Below, in pieces: positions 54,040 through 62,288 of a DNA stretch of 62,288 bases. Below the pieces are notes generated by a model. That model was not told the origin of the DNA. It worked only from the letters and a program-made list of their open reading frames with translations, and searched no databases. The number at the start of each line of letters is the position of its first letter. Position 1 is the stretch's first letter. The DNA comes from Gemmatimonadota bacterium (GTDB lineage Bacteria; Gemmatimonadota; Gemmatimonadetes; Longimicrobiales; Gaopeijiaceae), in NCBI GenBank assembly GCA_022822425.1, contig JAJEBS010000189.1:1-62288 (forward strand), written 5' to 3'. The position numbers and the translations under genes were made by a program.

Positions 54040-57000
54040 TCACCCTGTTTGCCGTTGCGGCGATGCCCGTGGCGTGGTGTCCATCTCGCGCATCCATACG
54101 GCAACAAGCGTGCCCACTGCGATGACCGCCAGCACGCCGCCCAGCCTGGCCCCCGGGTACGGTCCGGTTGCTGCCTGCACGAGGAAGTCGGCGCAGGTCA
54201 GGGTCCCGACGATGCCGGGCATCAACGCCGGCGCCGCCGCACCGAGTCGCGCAAGCCCGAAGAAGGCTGCGCCACCCAGGAGAGCGGTGGGCACCCACGT
54301 GAGCACCGACTCCTCGAGCGGCCCGGGAACGAAGAAGATTCCGGCGGCCAGCATGCAGACCCACAGCGCGATGCGCCAGCGGAGTCCGGCGCCCGATCTC
54401 AGCGCGAGGCCACTCATCAGGAGCAGCCCGGTCGTGGCAAAGAGGAACCCGGTAGTCGCCCCAAGTGGGCCGGCCAGGGTCGGGATGAAGGAGTTGGCCC
54501 CCGTTACGTCGGGCCACGCGGGAAGCCCTCCGGCGACCCACCCCGCGAGCGTCATGAGACCCAGCAGGGCAGCGCCCAGCGCAAGGGCGAGCGAGCGCGA
54601 TGCCGGCACTCCGGCCTGCCCGCCCCGTCCCTCCCGGAGCCATCTGTGCGCGAGCGCGGTCCCCAGACCGACCGCCGCTGCCCCGAAGAGGACCCCGAGA
54701 ACGCCCGCGAAGACGGCAATCCCCGCCTGAAGGCCCCACGGCTGCGCCGGCGAGAAGATCGCCTCGGTGGCCGGCCAGGAGTTCGCCTGTCCGAGGCCCA
54801 GCGCCACCGCCGCGAGCAGCGCGGCCCCGACGAACAACCGCGTATCCAGTCCGCGCTTCGCCCACGTGACCACCGACAGGACGCATGCCCCGGCAAAACC
54901 GAGCACGAGCACCAGTGCGGCGCACAGGTTCACCAGGTTCCGGAGCGCTTCGCCGTCCCCCCGGGCGAGTTCCCACTCCTCGGGCACGTTCACGAAGCGA
55001 GTCACGTCCACGACTTCGTCACCGGCGAGCAACACCGTCAACCGCGCTTCTCCGGGTATCTCCGAGAGGACCGCCCGGTCCTCAAAGGTGAATCGCCAGT
55101 CGGTGCGCTCCGGCCGCGCCGTCTGGACGGCGCCGACTTCGTCGATGGACTCCCGGCCCATTCCGTACCTCGCCTGCACGGCACCGAGCGCGGCCGCTCG
55201 CGCGTCCTCCTCCTCCAGCCGCGCCCCCGGATGCGCCTCGGGGAGGATGTGCCGGAAACGCAGGGGTTGGCCTGCCCCGTCGAGGTGGACGTGCAATTCC
55301 TCCACGCGCTGCTCGGGGTCGGCACTGAAGTCCACGAAACGGACAATCCAGCGGAGTCCGGGCAGATAGGTCCCGAGGAGGTCCTCGTACACATCCGGGC
55401 CGGCTTCGTCGAAGACGTAGCGGTCGTCATCCCCTCCACCGGACACCACCTGGACCAGGGCTGTCCACGACCCCACGGCGTGCCCGCGGCGCTCCAGCGT
55501 GTCCAGGGCGACGGCGACCGCCTCGCTCCTGGGTGCGGTCAACCGCGCCGCACCGCCGCTATCCGTGAATCCTCGGGCACCCCAGGCGAGAGCGCCGATC
55601 GCACCCAGCGCATAAACCAGCTTGCGCCGCGACAGAAAGCCCCGGGCGGCCGAGGGTGCCTCCGAAGTGGGCAACTCGGCACCGGTCTCCGCGCCCGGCT
55701 CCGCGTCCGCGTCCGTTTCCTCCAGGGCGGGCGGTTTCCAGGCGCGGTTGTACGCCCATTCCGGCGCCCTCGCGCGCGCACCGACCTTCAGCCGCGCGCC
55801 TGCGACAATCAGGAGCGGAGCCAGTCCGGCCGCCACCACGACCACCCTGTCCAGGAGAATGCCGGGCGCGGATGACGCGAAGAGTGGAATCGAGAGCAGC
55901 GAGAGGTTGTAGGTGAAGTGGGAGATGATCGTTGGCACGAGGCCGAAGTAGAGGTAGATCACGCCCCAGAGAAGGGCGGGAACCGTGAGCTCCACCAGCC
56001 TGGCGTAGGCGGGCTGCTGAGGGTAGTTGGCGTGACCGGCGGCGAAGACGACGGCCTGCAGCACGACGGCGCCCCAGATCCAGAGGCTCTTTCGCCCGTA
56101 GCGCGCCCCCAGCAGCGCCGCGCACGCGATGGGGATGGCGCGGAACGCGCTCTCCTCCCAGAAGGCGGCGAAGAGCGAAGTCGAGACCGCCACAAGCCAG
56201 GGCTGCGCGGTCGCAAGCAGGTCCGGCTGGACGACTGCCTCGGCGGGAGACCACCAGCCCTCGAGCCGTGACGTGGCCAGGTAGAAGAGCACCACGTAGC
56301 CGAGTTGCGTGCCCAGGAGCAGGTACGCGCCGGCGGTGCGGCCGAGCGCGGGCATGGACGCCGCCACCCGGGGCGACCAGAAGCGCCATTGCTGCAGGTG
56401 GCCGGGAAACGCACGCCGGCCGAGCGACTCCCCCGCGAGGTAGATGAACGCGAGAAGCGGAGCGCCGAGCGCGGCGGTCGCGCCTGCCAGGACCAGTTGC
56501 TGGGCAAGGAAGGTCCGGACCGAGACGGCGGGGTCGTAGCTCATCCAGCTCAGCGGGAGGTTGTTGACGATCCCGAGGCCGAGCAGCACGGCGGTGATGG
56601 CGCCCCAGACGAGCGCCGGACGCCAGACGACCAGACGCTTCCTCATGAGGAAGGCCGTGCCGCCTGCGCCTCCCACAAGCAGGAAGAGGACGACGAAGAC
56701 CGACTGCGATGCGAACGCGATCGCATCGTTCCTCGAGCGCATGTCCCGGTAGCGCTGGGAGAAGCCCTCGGGCACGAAGACGAAGTGCGCAAGCTCGGAG
56801 GCGCGCTCCCCTGCTACCCGGACGCGCAGCCGAAAGCGGCCATCCTCCACCGCGGCGTCGGTCCGCTCGAACACGAACGTGTGATCCACGCGCCCGCCGG
56901 GCTGCGTTTCCTCGGATGATTCGAGGAGCTCGAACGAAGAGAGATCGACCCCCCACTCCGCCGCCGTCTCCTCGGCGACGGCTCGCGCCTGCGACTCGGC

Positions 57001-57429
57001 GAGGTTGCCGCTGCCCGGATCGTCCTCGGAGAGGCGAAGACGGAACCCGTACGGCTCACCCGCCGGCGTAAAGCGAACCTGGCTTTCCTCGACCGCCCCC
57101 TCCTGGAAGCGCCGCACCGTCCACACGTACGGATGATGGATGCCGCGCCCGGCCAGCCCTGCGAACGCGTCCCGTCCTCCCGCTTCCAGTTCGACGTACG
57201 ACTGTACCTCGGGGTCGGTCTGGCCGAAGGTGGCGGCCGTTCGAGCGTCTGCCGGGTCCCACCCGAGCTGCCTCGCCAGGGTGTCCGCCCGGGCAACGGC
57301 GGCCTCGCGGTCCATCGCGAGATCCAGCGTGACGATGGGGAAGGCGGCCGGAAAAAACCGGATTGCGACCGCAACGCCGGCGACGCCGAGGAGGCCGAAG
57401 AGGATCCACGGGCCCGGTCGACGCATCAT
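54040..57429 (-). CDS. giant CPBP-family intramembrane protease with duplicated architecture
   Basis: This 1129-residue protein contains a CPBP (CAAX/ABI) membrane protease: EESAFR (about 425-430), HANYPQQ (about 465) and SHFTYN (about 502) give the Glu-Glu/Arg, His and His/Asn motifs. It is several times the usual length of about 250-300. Each half seems to be a PepSY-like extracytoplasmic region followed by a helix bundle: AHFVFVPEGF precedes helices in the first half, and TRFVNVPEEW precedes helices in the second. The second bundle keeps an EES (PLEESVLTW) but lacks the Arg and His motifs, so it looks inactive. The start at 57429 follows GGGAGG. Neighbours mpl, ldcA and spmAB suggest a cell-envelope role. 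Confidence 0.85.
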   Translation of the reverse strand: MMRRPGPWILFGLLGVAGVAVAIRFFPAAFPIVTLDLAMDREAAVARADTLARQLGWDPADARTAATFGQTDPEVQSYVELEAGGRDAFAGLAGRGIHHPYVWTVRRFQEGAVEESQVRFTPAGEPYGFRLRLSEDDPGSGNLAESQARAVAEETAAEWGVDLSSFELLESSEETQPGGRVDHTFVFERTDAAVEDGRFRLRVRVAGERASELAHFVFVPEGFSQRYRDMRSRNDAIAFASQSVFVVLFLLVGGAGGTAFLMRKRLVVWRPALVWGAITAVLLGLGIVNNLPLSWMSYDPAVSVRTFLAQQLVLAGATAALGAPLLAFIYLAGESLGRRAFPGHLQQWRFWSPRVAASMPALGRTAGAYLLLGTQLGYVVLFYLATSRLEGWWSPAEAVVQPDLLATAQPWLVAVSTSLFAAFWEESAFRAIPIACAALLGARYGRKSLWIWGAVVLQAVVFAAGHANYPQQPAYARLVELTVPALLWGVIYLYFGLVPTIISHFTYNLSLLSIPLFASSAPGILLDRVVVVAAGLAPLLIVAGARLKVGARARAPEWAYNRAWKPPALEETDADAEPGAETGAELPTSEAPSAARGFLSRRKLVYALGAIGALAWGARGFTDSGGAARLTAPRSEAVAVALDTLERRGHAVGSWTALVQVVSGGGDDDRYVFDEAGPDVYEDLLGTYLPGLRWIVRFVDFSADPEQRVEELHVHLDGAGQPLRFRHILPEAHPGARLEEEDARAAALGAVQARYGMGRESIDEVGAVQTARPERTDWRFTFEDRAVLSEIPGEARLTVLLAGDEVVDVTRFVNVPEEWELARGDGEALRNLVNLCAALVLVLGFAGACVLSVVTWAKRGLDTRLFVGAALLAAVALGLGQANSWPATEAIFSPAQPWGLQAGIAVFAGVLGVLFGAAAVGLGTALAHRWLREGRGGQAGVPASRSLALALGAALLGLMTLAGWVAGGLPAWPDVTGANSFIPTLAGPLGATTGFLFATTGLLLMSGLALRSGAGLRWRIALWVCMLAAGIFFVPGPLEESVLTWVPTALLGGAAFFGLARLGAAAPALMPGIVGTLTCADFLVQAATGPYPGARLGGVLAVIAVGTLVAVWMREMDTTPRASPQRQTG

Positions 57430-57457
57430 GTCACCCTCCCGGCAAATGTGGCGACGT

Positions 57458-58000
57458 CTAACCGAACAGCAGCCGCACGACCCACACCGCAAACAGCATC
57501 GCCGCGATGTCGGCCGTGAGCCCGGCGGGAATGGCGTGTCGGGTGCGCTTGATGTTGACCGCGCCGAAGTACACGGCCACGACGTAGAAGGTCGTCTCCG
57601 TCGAGCCGAACATCACCGCGGCCATCTTGACGAAGAGGGAGTCCTCCCCGTACCGGGCGACCATGTCCGCGACCAGCCCCGCCGATCCCGAGCCGGTGAG
57701 CGGGCGGATGATCGCCATGGGCAGCACCTCGGCCGGGAAGCCGATCGGCTCCAGCACCGGGTTCAGCAGCGCGATGAGCGCGTCCATCGCTCCGCTGGCG
57801 CGGAACATGCCGATGGCGAACAGGATGGCCACGAGGTAGGGGATGATGCGCACCGCCACCCCGAAGCCTTCCTTCGCCCCCTCGACGAAGGTCTCGTAGA
57901 CCGGCACCCGCTTGTACAGCCCGTACAGGGGGAAGCCGACCAGGATGACGGGGATGACGAAGGCGGAAAGGAGCCCGATCAGCTCGCGCGCGAGTTCCAT
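57458..58000 (-). CDS. SpmB-like nucleoside-recognition (Gate) membrane protein
   Basis: This 180-residue protein has about five membrane segments and matches SpmB (spore maturation protein B) in length and layout: LSAFVIPVILVGFPLYGLYK, then VPVYETFVEGAKEGFGVAVR and GSGSAGLVADMVARYGEDS. Its partner gene ends two bases upstream. The pair occurs widely in non-sporulating bacteria, often near peptidase or cell-wall genes; the transported substrate is unknown. The name does not imply sporulation. The ATG at 58000 overlaps no gene. Confidence 0.88.
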   Translation of the reverse strand: MELARELIGLLSAFVIPVILVGFPLYGLYKRVPVYETFVEGAKEGFGVAVRIIPYLVAILFAIGMFRASGAMDALIALLNPVLEPIGFPAEVLPMAIIRPLTGSGSAGLVADMVARYGEDSLFVKMAAVMFGSTETTFYVVAVYFGAVNIKRTRHAIPAGLTADIAAMLFAVWVVRLLFG

Positions 58001-58001
58001 C

Positions 58002-59042
58002 TCAGCCCTCCCCGCCCCGGGAATCCCGGCCGCCCTCCCGAGGCGCTTCCCCCAACGCCGGCGTCCGGTTGGGATCCGACGCGCGCGAGCCCGGCAGCTT
58101 CCCGTAGAGCCGGGCGGCCACGATCGCCACGAGCAGCGACAGCCCGGTGGTGATGATGATGGCGAAGATGAGCCGGTTGATCTGAAGGCCGAGGAGCGCG
58201 AGCAGGAGGACCGGGGGCACGAGCTGCACGGAGGCGGTGTTCATGGCGAGCAGCATCACCATGGGGTTGGTGGCGGTGTCCTCGCTCGGGTTGAGCTTCT
58301 GCAGCTCCTCCATGGCCTTGATGCCGAAGGGCGTCGCCGCGTTGCCCAGCCCGAACACGTTGGCGGTGAGGTTGAGTGCGATCATGCCGAGGGCGGGATG
58401 GTCCTCGGGGACATCGGGGAAGAGTGGCCGCAGCACCGGACGCACCATGCGCACGATGGCGAAGATGATGCCCGCCTCCTCGGCGATCTTCATGACTCCC
58501 AGGAAGAGCGCCAGCACCCCGATCAGCCCGATCGCGATGCCGGCGGCGGTCTCCGCGAAATCGAGCGCCGCCGCGCCGATGGCGGTCATCTTCACGAAGC
58601 GGACCGGCTCGAACAACACGGATGCCTGAGCGGCCGGGGGGTCGTCGCCCACGCCCAGCACGGGCGACAGGAACCCCTCGACGGTCCCCTGAAGCTCGTC
58701 GTCGTTCGAGCGCGACACGCTCCGGATCGTCTCCAGCGGCTCGGGCAGCGCGGCTCCCGCATCGAAGCGCAGCACCATTCCCTCGCCGGTGCGCAGCAGG
58801 ACGCCGTCGTAGCTTGCCACGGGGCTCTCGTCCGTGGCGTAGAAGTCCTGGTAGACCCCGGCGTTGATCTGAATCCGCACCGGCGTGCGCCCACCGCTGG
58901 CGGCGGTGCCCTCGGGAAACTCCAATACCAGCGGGAGCGGCTGGCCGTTGCGGTAGGTGTCCCGGCCGAGATCGCCGATGTCGGAAACCCCCGCGAAGAC
59001 GAAGGCCGAAATCAGCAGAGCCGCCCAGATGTAGTTGAGCAA
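58002..59042 (-). CDS. SpmA-like nucleoside-recognition (Gate) membrane protein
   Basis: This 346-residue partner of SpmB is predicted to start at a TTG (59042), since LLNYIWAALLISAFVFAGV matches the N-terminus of SpmA proteins (usually MLNYIW or similar) and GGGGAAA lies upstream. An ATG at 59132 would add 30 unrelated residues. Between the first helix and the Gate domain it has an insert of about 120 residues, probably extracytoplasmic (GVYQDFYATDES). The C-terminal part has ALGMIALNLTANVFGLGNAA and NPMVMLLAMNTASVQLVPP. The typical B. subtilis protein is about 200 residues, so the insert is the main difference. The C-terminal tail is charged and low-complexity. Confidence 0.85.
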   Translation of the reverse strand: MLNYIWAALLISAFVFAGVSDIGDLGRDTYRNGQPLPLVLEFPEGTAASGGRTPVRIQINAGVYQDFYATDESPVASYDGVLLRTGEGMVLRFDAGAALPEPLETIRSVSRSNDDELQGTVEGFLSPVLGVGDDPPAAQASVLFEPVRFVKMTAIGAAALDFAETAAGIAIGLIGVLALFLGVMKIAEEAGIIFAIVRMVRPVLRPLFPDVPEDHPALGMIALNLTANVFGLGNAATPFGIKAMEELQKLNPSEDTATNPMVMLLAMNTASVQLVPPVLLLALLGLQINRLIFAIIITTGLSLLVAIVAARLYGKLPGSRASDPNRTPALGEAPREGGRDSRGGEG

Positions 59043-59188
59043 GCCGTCGTTTCCCCGGATCGATTTGGCTGGATGGAGGCTTGATGAGCCGGCGGACACC
59101 TTACCGACGCGCAGGGTTATGATAGCAGGCATCTTCCGGCCCGGCACGGTCCCTTTGCCCTCCCTCGCCGACAAGGCTGAACCACACC

Positions 59189-60286
59189 ATGCGCTCCACG
59201 CCCCTGCCGCTCGCCGCCGCCGGCGTGTCGCTGCTGCTCTCCTGTTCCGACGCTCCGACAGGCCCCGAACCCACGGCACCGGTCGACGTCGGCCCCAACT
59301 GCTCGATCAACACCGATCTGGTCTTTGACGGCGGCGTGGGCGTGGACGGCATCCCGGCCCTCACCAATCCACCCCTGGTGGGCATCTTCGACCAGCAGAC
59401 CGGCTTCCTCTGGGAAAGCGACCGCGTGATCAGCTTCGAGCTGGAAGGGCAGGCGTTCGCCGTGCCCCATCGCATCCTGTGGTGGCACGAGATCGTGAAT
59501 CTGACGCTGGGTCAGCGCCGGGTCGCCGTCACCTATTGTCCCCTCACCGGTTCGAGCATCGTGTTCGACCGCGGCGAGGTCGCGGGAGCCGAGTTCGGCG
59601 TTTCCGGGCTGCTCTTCCAGAACAACCTGATCATGTACGACCGCACGGACGGGGAGCGCTCGCTCTGGCCCCAGATGCTGCGCGAGGCCGGCTGCGGGTC
59701 GAAGCTGGGGCAGCCGCTGCCGCTGATCGCCTCCACGGAGGTCACCTGGGACCGCTGGCGCGGGCTCTATCAGGACGGCCTGGTGGTGGTGCGCCCCGAC
59801 GGCGGCCTGAGCACGACCTACGACCGCTATCCCTACGGCGACTACGAGAGCCTCGACAACACCCGGCTCTTCTATCCCCAGCCCGTGACCGACGCGCGCC
59901 GCCCGGTCAAGGAGCGCGTGCTCGGAGTTCTGGACGATGCGGAAGGCGGGAAGGCCTATCCGTTCGGTGAACTCGGGAAGGACGGGTCGCCGGTGACCGT
60001 GGTGAACGACATGGTGGGCGGGAAGCCGGTCCTGGTGGTGTGGGACAACGCCGGGGAGGCGGCGTTCGCGCTCAACCCCGTGGTGGACGGACAGACTCTC
60101 ACCTTCGAGTTCAAGGGAGGCGACATCGTGGACGCCGAGACGGGCTCGAGCTGGCGGGTGGACGGGGTCGCCATCGAGGGGCCCATGGATGGCACCCGTC
60201 TGGAGCCGGTCGAGGGTGCGTACATCGCCTTCTGGTTCGCGTGGAAGGCTTTCCAGCCCAGGACGGAGCTCTGGGAGGCGGGCTGA
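59189..60286 (+). CDS. DUF3179-domain lipoprotein
   Basis: This 365-residue protein carries the DUF3179 domain. A lipoprotein signal ends SLLLSC (Cys19). Conserved stretches are VAVTYCPLTGSSIVFDR, LYQDGLVVV-flanking residues, and the C-terminal AYIAFWFAWKAFQPRTELW; the cysteine and histidines (RILWWHEIVN) are family features. The function of DUF3179 is unknown; it is found in lipoproteins and membrane proteins of soil and marine bacteria. The gene diverges from SpmA (gap 146 bp) and converges with the TauE/SafE gene, with which it is almost in contact. Confidence 0.9.
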   Translation: MRSTPLPLAAAGVSLLLSCSDAPTGPEPTAPVDVGPNCSINTDLVFDGGVGVDGIPALTNPPLVGIFDQQTGFLWESDRVISFELEGQAFAVPHRILWWHEIVNLTLGQRRVAVTYCPLTGSSIVFDRGEVAGAEFGVSGLLFQNNLIMYDRTDGERSLWPQMLREAGCGSKLGQPLPLIASTEVTWDRWRGLYQDGLVVVRPDGGLSTTYDRYPYGDYESLDNTRLFYPQPVTDARRPVKERVLGVLDDAEGGKAYPFGELGKDGSPVTVVNDMVGGKPVLVVWDNAGEAAFALNPVVDGQTLTFEFKGGDIVDAETGSSWRVDGVAIEGPMDGTRLEPVEGAYIAFWFAWKAFQPRTELWEAG

Positions 60287-60287
60287 G

Positions 60288-61193
60288 TCAGCTCCCCTTG
60301 CGCAGTTCCTGAGCCGCCGACCGGAGCATGGCCACGGCGGCATACAGCACCACCACCACGACCAGCCAGCGCATCACGTCGAGCGGCAGCGACCGCACGA
60401 TGAACGCGGCGATGAGCACCGCCGGGATGCCCCCGATGGCCAGACCCAGGGCCGCCTTCAGTCCATAGCGGCCCGCCCGCGCGAAACGGATCCCCGCGAC
60501 CGCCATCAGGAAGGCCGCGGACCCCATCATGATGGGGAAGGCCACTGCGGGCGTCATGCCCATCAGGCTCACCACGATCATGGTGGGCGCGTACATGCCG
60601 ATGCCGATGGTCATGAGCGCGCCCAGCAGGCACAGGCAGACGGCGGCGATCGCCAGGTCGGTGCCGGCGAGGCCGGTCGCTACTCCGCCCACCGGGTCGG
60701 TGCCGAAGATGGACCGCAGGAACGTGCCCGCCGCGATCAGCAGCGCGATGCCCATTCCGATCTGGATGAAGTGGCGCGGCAGGCGGGTCACCACCCCCGC
60801 ACCCAGCCAGGCGCCCAGCACCGCCGCCGCGATCAGCGTGAAGAGCGTGACCGGGTCCACGATGATGATGGCCATGAAGATGAAGGCCTGGATGATGACG
60901 GGCGGGGTGTGGCCGGTCATCATGGTCCCCGGGATCTCGTCGTCGGGCACCGTCTTCGCCAGCTTGAAGAGCGAGGTGGTGGGCGCGAAGGAACCGATCC
61001 CCAGCGTGTCGAAGAAGTTGGTGCCGAAACCCACCGCCAGCTCGAACAGGCCGGGCTTCCCGCGGACCCCGCCCTTCCCCGAGCCGTCGCCGGCGCTCGC
61101 GCGCGCCGTGCTCACCCACTGGTAGAGGAACAGCAGGGCCACGATGGCCAGGGCCGCGAAGAGGTACAGGCGGGGGTCGCTGGTGTCGAACAC
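60288..61193 (-). CDS. TauE/SafE-family membrane transporter
   Basis: This 301-residue protein has about nine helices and matches the TauE/SafE family, thought to export sulfite, sulfoacetate or related anions. FELAVGFGTNFFDTLGIGSF is the conserved N-terminal repeat, and TGHTPPVIIQAFIF, GMTPAVAFPIMMGSAAFL and IGGIPAVLIAAFIV are typical of the family. A first helix with a Ser/Gly-rich loop precedes the core. Start is GTG 61193 with GGAGAAC upstream. It diverges from the acetamidase gene over 151 bp. Confidence 0.88.
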   Translation of the reverse strand: MFDTSDPRLYLFAALAIVALLFLYQWVSTARASAGDGSGKGGVRGKPGLFELAVGFGTNFFDTLGIGSFAPTTSLFKLAKTVPDDEIPGTMMTGHTPPVIIQAFIFMAIIIVDPVTLFTLIAAAVLGAWLGAGVVTRLPRHFIQIGMGIALLIAAGTFLRSIFGTDPVGGVATGLAGTDLAIAAVCLCLLGALMTIGIGMYAPTMIVVSLMGMTPAVAFPIMMGSAAFLMAVAGIRFARAGRYGLKAALGLAIGGIPAVLIAAFIVRSLPLDVMRWLVVVVVLYAAVAMLRSAAQELRKGS

Positions 61194-61344
61194 GTCAGTT
61201 CTCCGCTTGGGGGAAACGCGGGTTGTGCGCAGGCGGGATTGTGGCTGGTCCGCTCAATCCCGTGGCAGCTCGTTTGATTCGAGGCTGATTGGTCGCTAAG
61301 GGTACTTCAGCAGTTCGCAACGTGCCAGAAACAGGGAGTTGGAG

Positions 61345-62288
61345 ATGCACGACACACGAATCCACGGCGAGAATCGGAGAAGCCACCGAGGAGCCGTACC
61401 GTCCCCCGGCCGGTGGCCGGTAACTCGCCTGGGCCCGGCGCTGATGGTCGCCCTGGCATCCGCCTGCGGCGCCCCGGACGGTGAGGTGGGCGCCCCGGAA
61501 GGGAGCGCGGCCGCGCCCGAAATGCGCAGCGCGGATCCGGCGGGCGAGGCCGATCACTTCGTGCCCTCCACGCCCGAAAACGTGGCGTGGGGCTGGTTCC
61601 CGATCGACAAGGAGCCCGTGCTGCGGGTCCAGCCGGGCGAGACCGTGCGCATCAACACCGTCACCCACGCCGGTGCCACGCAGAGCGAGGAGCCGGTGGC
61701 CTACCTGACCGGCCTCGGCCTCCCGCGCGACGAGATCCTTCAGGACGTGATCGACTTCTGGGCCTCCCGCGAGGGACGCCCGCGCGAGGGGCGCAGCGGC
61801 CACGTCATCACCGGGCCCATCCATGTCGAGGGCGCGGAGCCGGGAGACGTGCTCGAGGTCGAGATCCTCTCCATCGAGACGCGGGTGTCCTGGGGCATCA
61901 ACAACACCTCCGCCAGGGGCGGCGTGTTCTCGATGAGCTATCCCGGCGCCCGTCCGGACGACCCGGCGCTCGACATTGCGCCCGGAACCCGCCACGTCAT
62001 CCGGACCGGGGACGTGGACGGGCGCGAGGTGGCCCTCATCTCCGACGACATCCATGTGCCGCTGGCGCCCTTCATGGGCATCCTGGCGGTGGCGCCCGAC
62101 CCGGTGGTGGGCCAGCCGGGCGTGACCGTGCCGGGGGTTCAGGGCTCCCGGCCCCCCGGCGCCTTCGGCGGCAACCTGGACGTCAAGGACCTCAAGGCCG
62201 GCACCACCCTGTACCTGCCCGTCTTCCACGAGGGCGCGCTCTTCTACACCGGCGATGGCCACGGCGCGCAGGGCGACGGTGAGGTGAG
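61345..62288 (+). CDS. exported acetamidase/formamidase family protein, cut by the window end
   Basis: The frame starts at ATG 61345 (GGAGTTGGAG upstream) and stays open to the last base, so at least 314 residues are encoded and the C-terminus is missing. The protein has family features of acetamidase/formamidase (FmdA/AmdA): DTHAG-like positions read TVTHAGATQSEEPV, then HVITGPIHVEGAEPGDVL, GGVFSMSYPG and PPGAFGGNLDVKDLKAGTTL, with a final HEGALFYTGDGHGAQGDGEV. It hydrolyses short amides in known members. Unlike cytoplasmic relatives, it has a signal after a basic stretch, LMVALASACG (lipobox), so it should be exported and lipid-anchored. The ligands are probably intact. Confidence 0.9.
   Translation, partial: MHDTRIHGENRRSHRGAVPSPGRWPVTRLGPALMVALASACGAPDGEVGAPEGSAAAPEMRSADPAGEADHFVPSTPENVAWGWFPIDKEPVLRVQPGETVRINTVTHAGATQSEEPVAYLTGLGLPRDEILQDVIDFWASREGRPREGRSGHVITGPIHVEGAEPGDVLEVEILSIETRVSWGINNTSARGGVFSMSYPGARPDDPALDIAPGTRHVIRTGDVDGREVALISDDIHVPLAPFMGILAVAPDPVVGQPGVTVPGVQGSRPPGAFGGNLDVKDLKAGTTLYLPVFHEGALFYTGDGHGAQGDGEV

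Noticed and set aside
57458-59042. Evidence for sporulation from SpmA/SpmB
   Set aside because: The pair is common in bacteria that do not form spores, and no other spore gene is in the window.

Overview
The window looks like a chromosomal segment of a high-GC, diderm bacterium, most likely Gemmatimonadota or a neighbouring lineage. This rests on very GC-rich third codon positions, many lipoprotein and secreted-hydrolase genes, a large BNR/VPS10-like propeller protein, Mpl and LdcA (meso-DAP peptidoglycan recycling), a Met-rich outer-membrane protein and an HNH (13E12-type) remnant. Taxonomy is inferred from gene content only. I saw no rRNA, tRNA, CRISPR array, insertion sequence or prophage.

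Layout. 1-2148: a broken methyltransferase tail, a lipoprotein metallo-beta-lactamase-fold protein with an altered metal site, and a hypothetical lipoprotein. 2363-11580: a tightly coupled sugar operon, glycosidase - ABC ATPase - solute-binding lipoprotein - permease - permease - second glycosidase, in which the genes overlap or almost touch; the first permease has an unusual N-terminal membrane extension. 11688-12677: an Xre/RES toxin-antitoxin pair behind a promoter that predicts a leaderless mRNA. 12729-14452: a Met-rich outer-membrane protein and a His/Cys-rich exported protein, probably metal (copper) handling. 14565-16857: two methyltransferases and a DinB/YfiT-type protein. 16864-19452: an AAA ATPase of the DUF4143 type fused to a long unrecognised helical C-terminus, again behind a leaderless-type promoter.

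19695-28331 (all minus strand): a BNR propeller protein, a class III aminotransferase, an MscS channel and an SLC12-like transporter. 28565-35119 (plus strand): an LVIVD-repeat lipoprotein, a second and intact MBL-fold hydrolase, and a leucine-rich-repeat protein ending in a metzincin-type protease. 35339-37120: a DarTG DNA ADP-ribosylation toxin-antitoxin module, visibly less GC-rich than its surroundings and probably acquired. 37228-41707: thiC, gamma-glutamyltransferase and an HNH endonuclease remnant next to a 23-bp tandem duplication.

41857-47244 (minus): an orphan amino-acid-type binding lipoprotein, a VanZ-like protein, an M20 peptidase and a cluster of three small membrane proteins. 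47338-59042 (minus): a run of genes largely concerned with peptides and the cell wall: SpmA, SpmB, a very large CPBP membrane protease built from two repeated halves, Mpl, LdcA, an M30-like secreted protease and an M19 dipeptidase. LdcA and Mpl act one after the other in murein-peptide recycling and overlap by 4 bp. 59189-62288: a DUF3179 lipoprotein, a TauE/SafE exporter, and an exported acetamidase/formamidase that runs off the end of the window.

The items I consider most worth follow-up are the ATPase-helical fusion, the duplicated CPBP protease, the two matching leaderless promoters on defence-like genes, the LRR-metzincin fusion and the extended permease.
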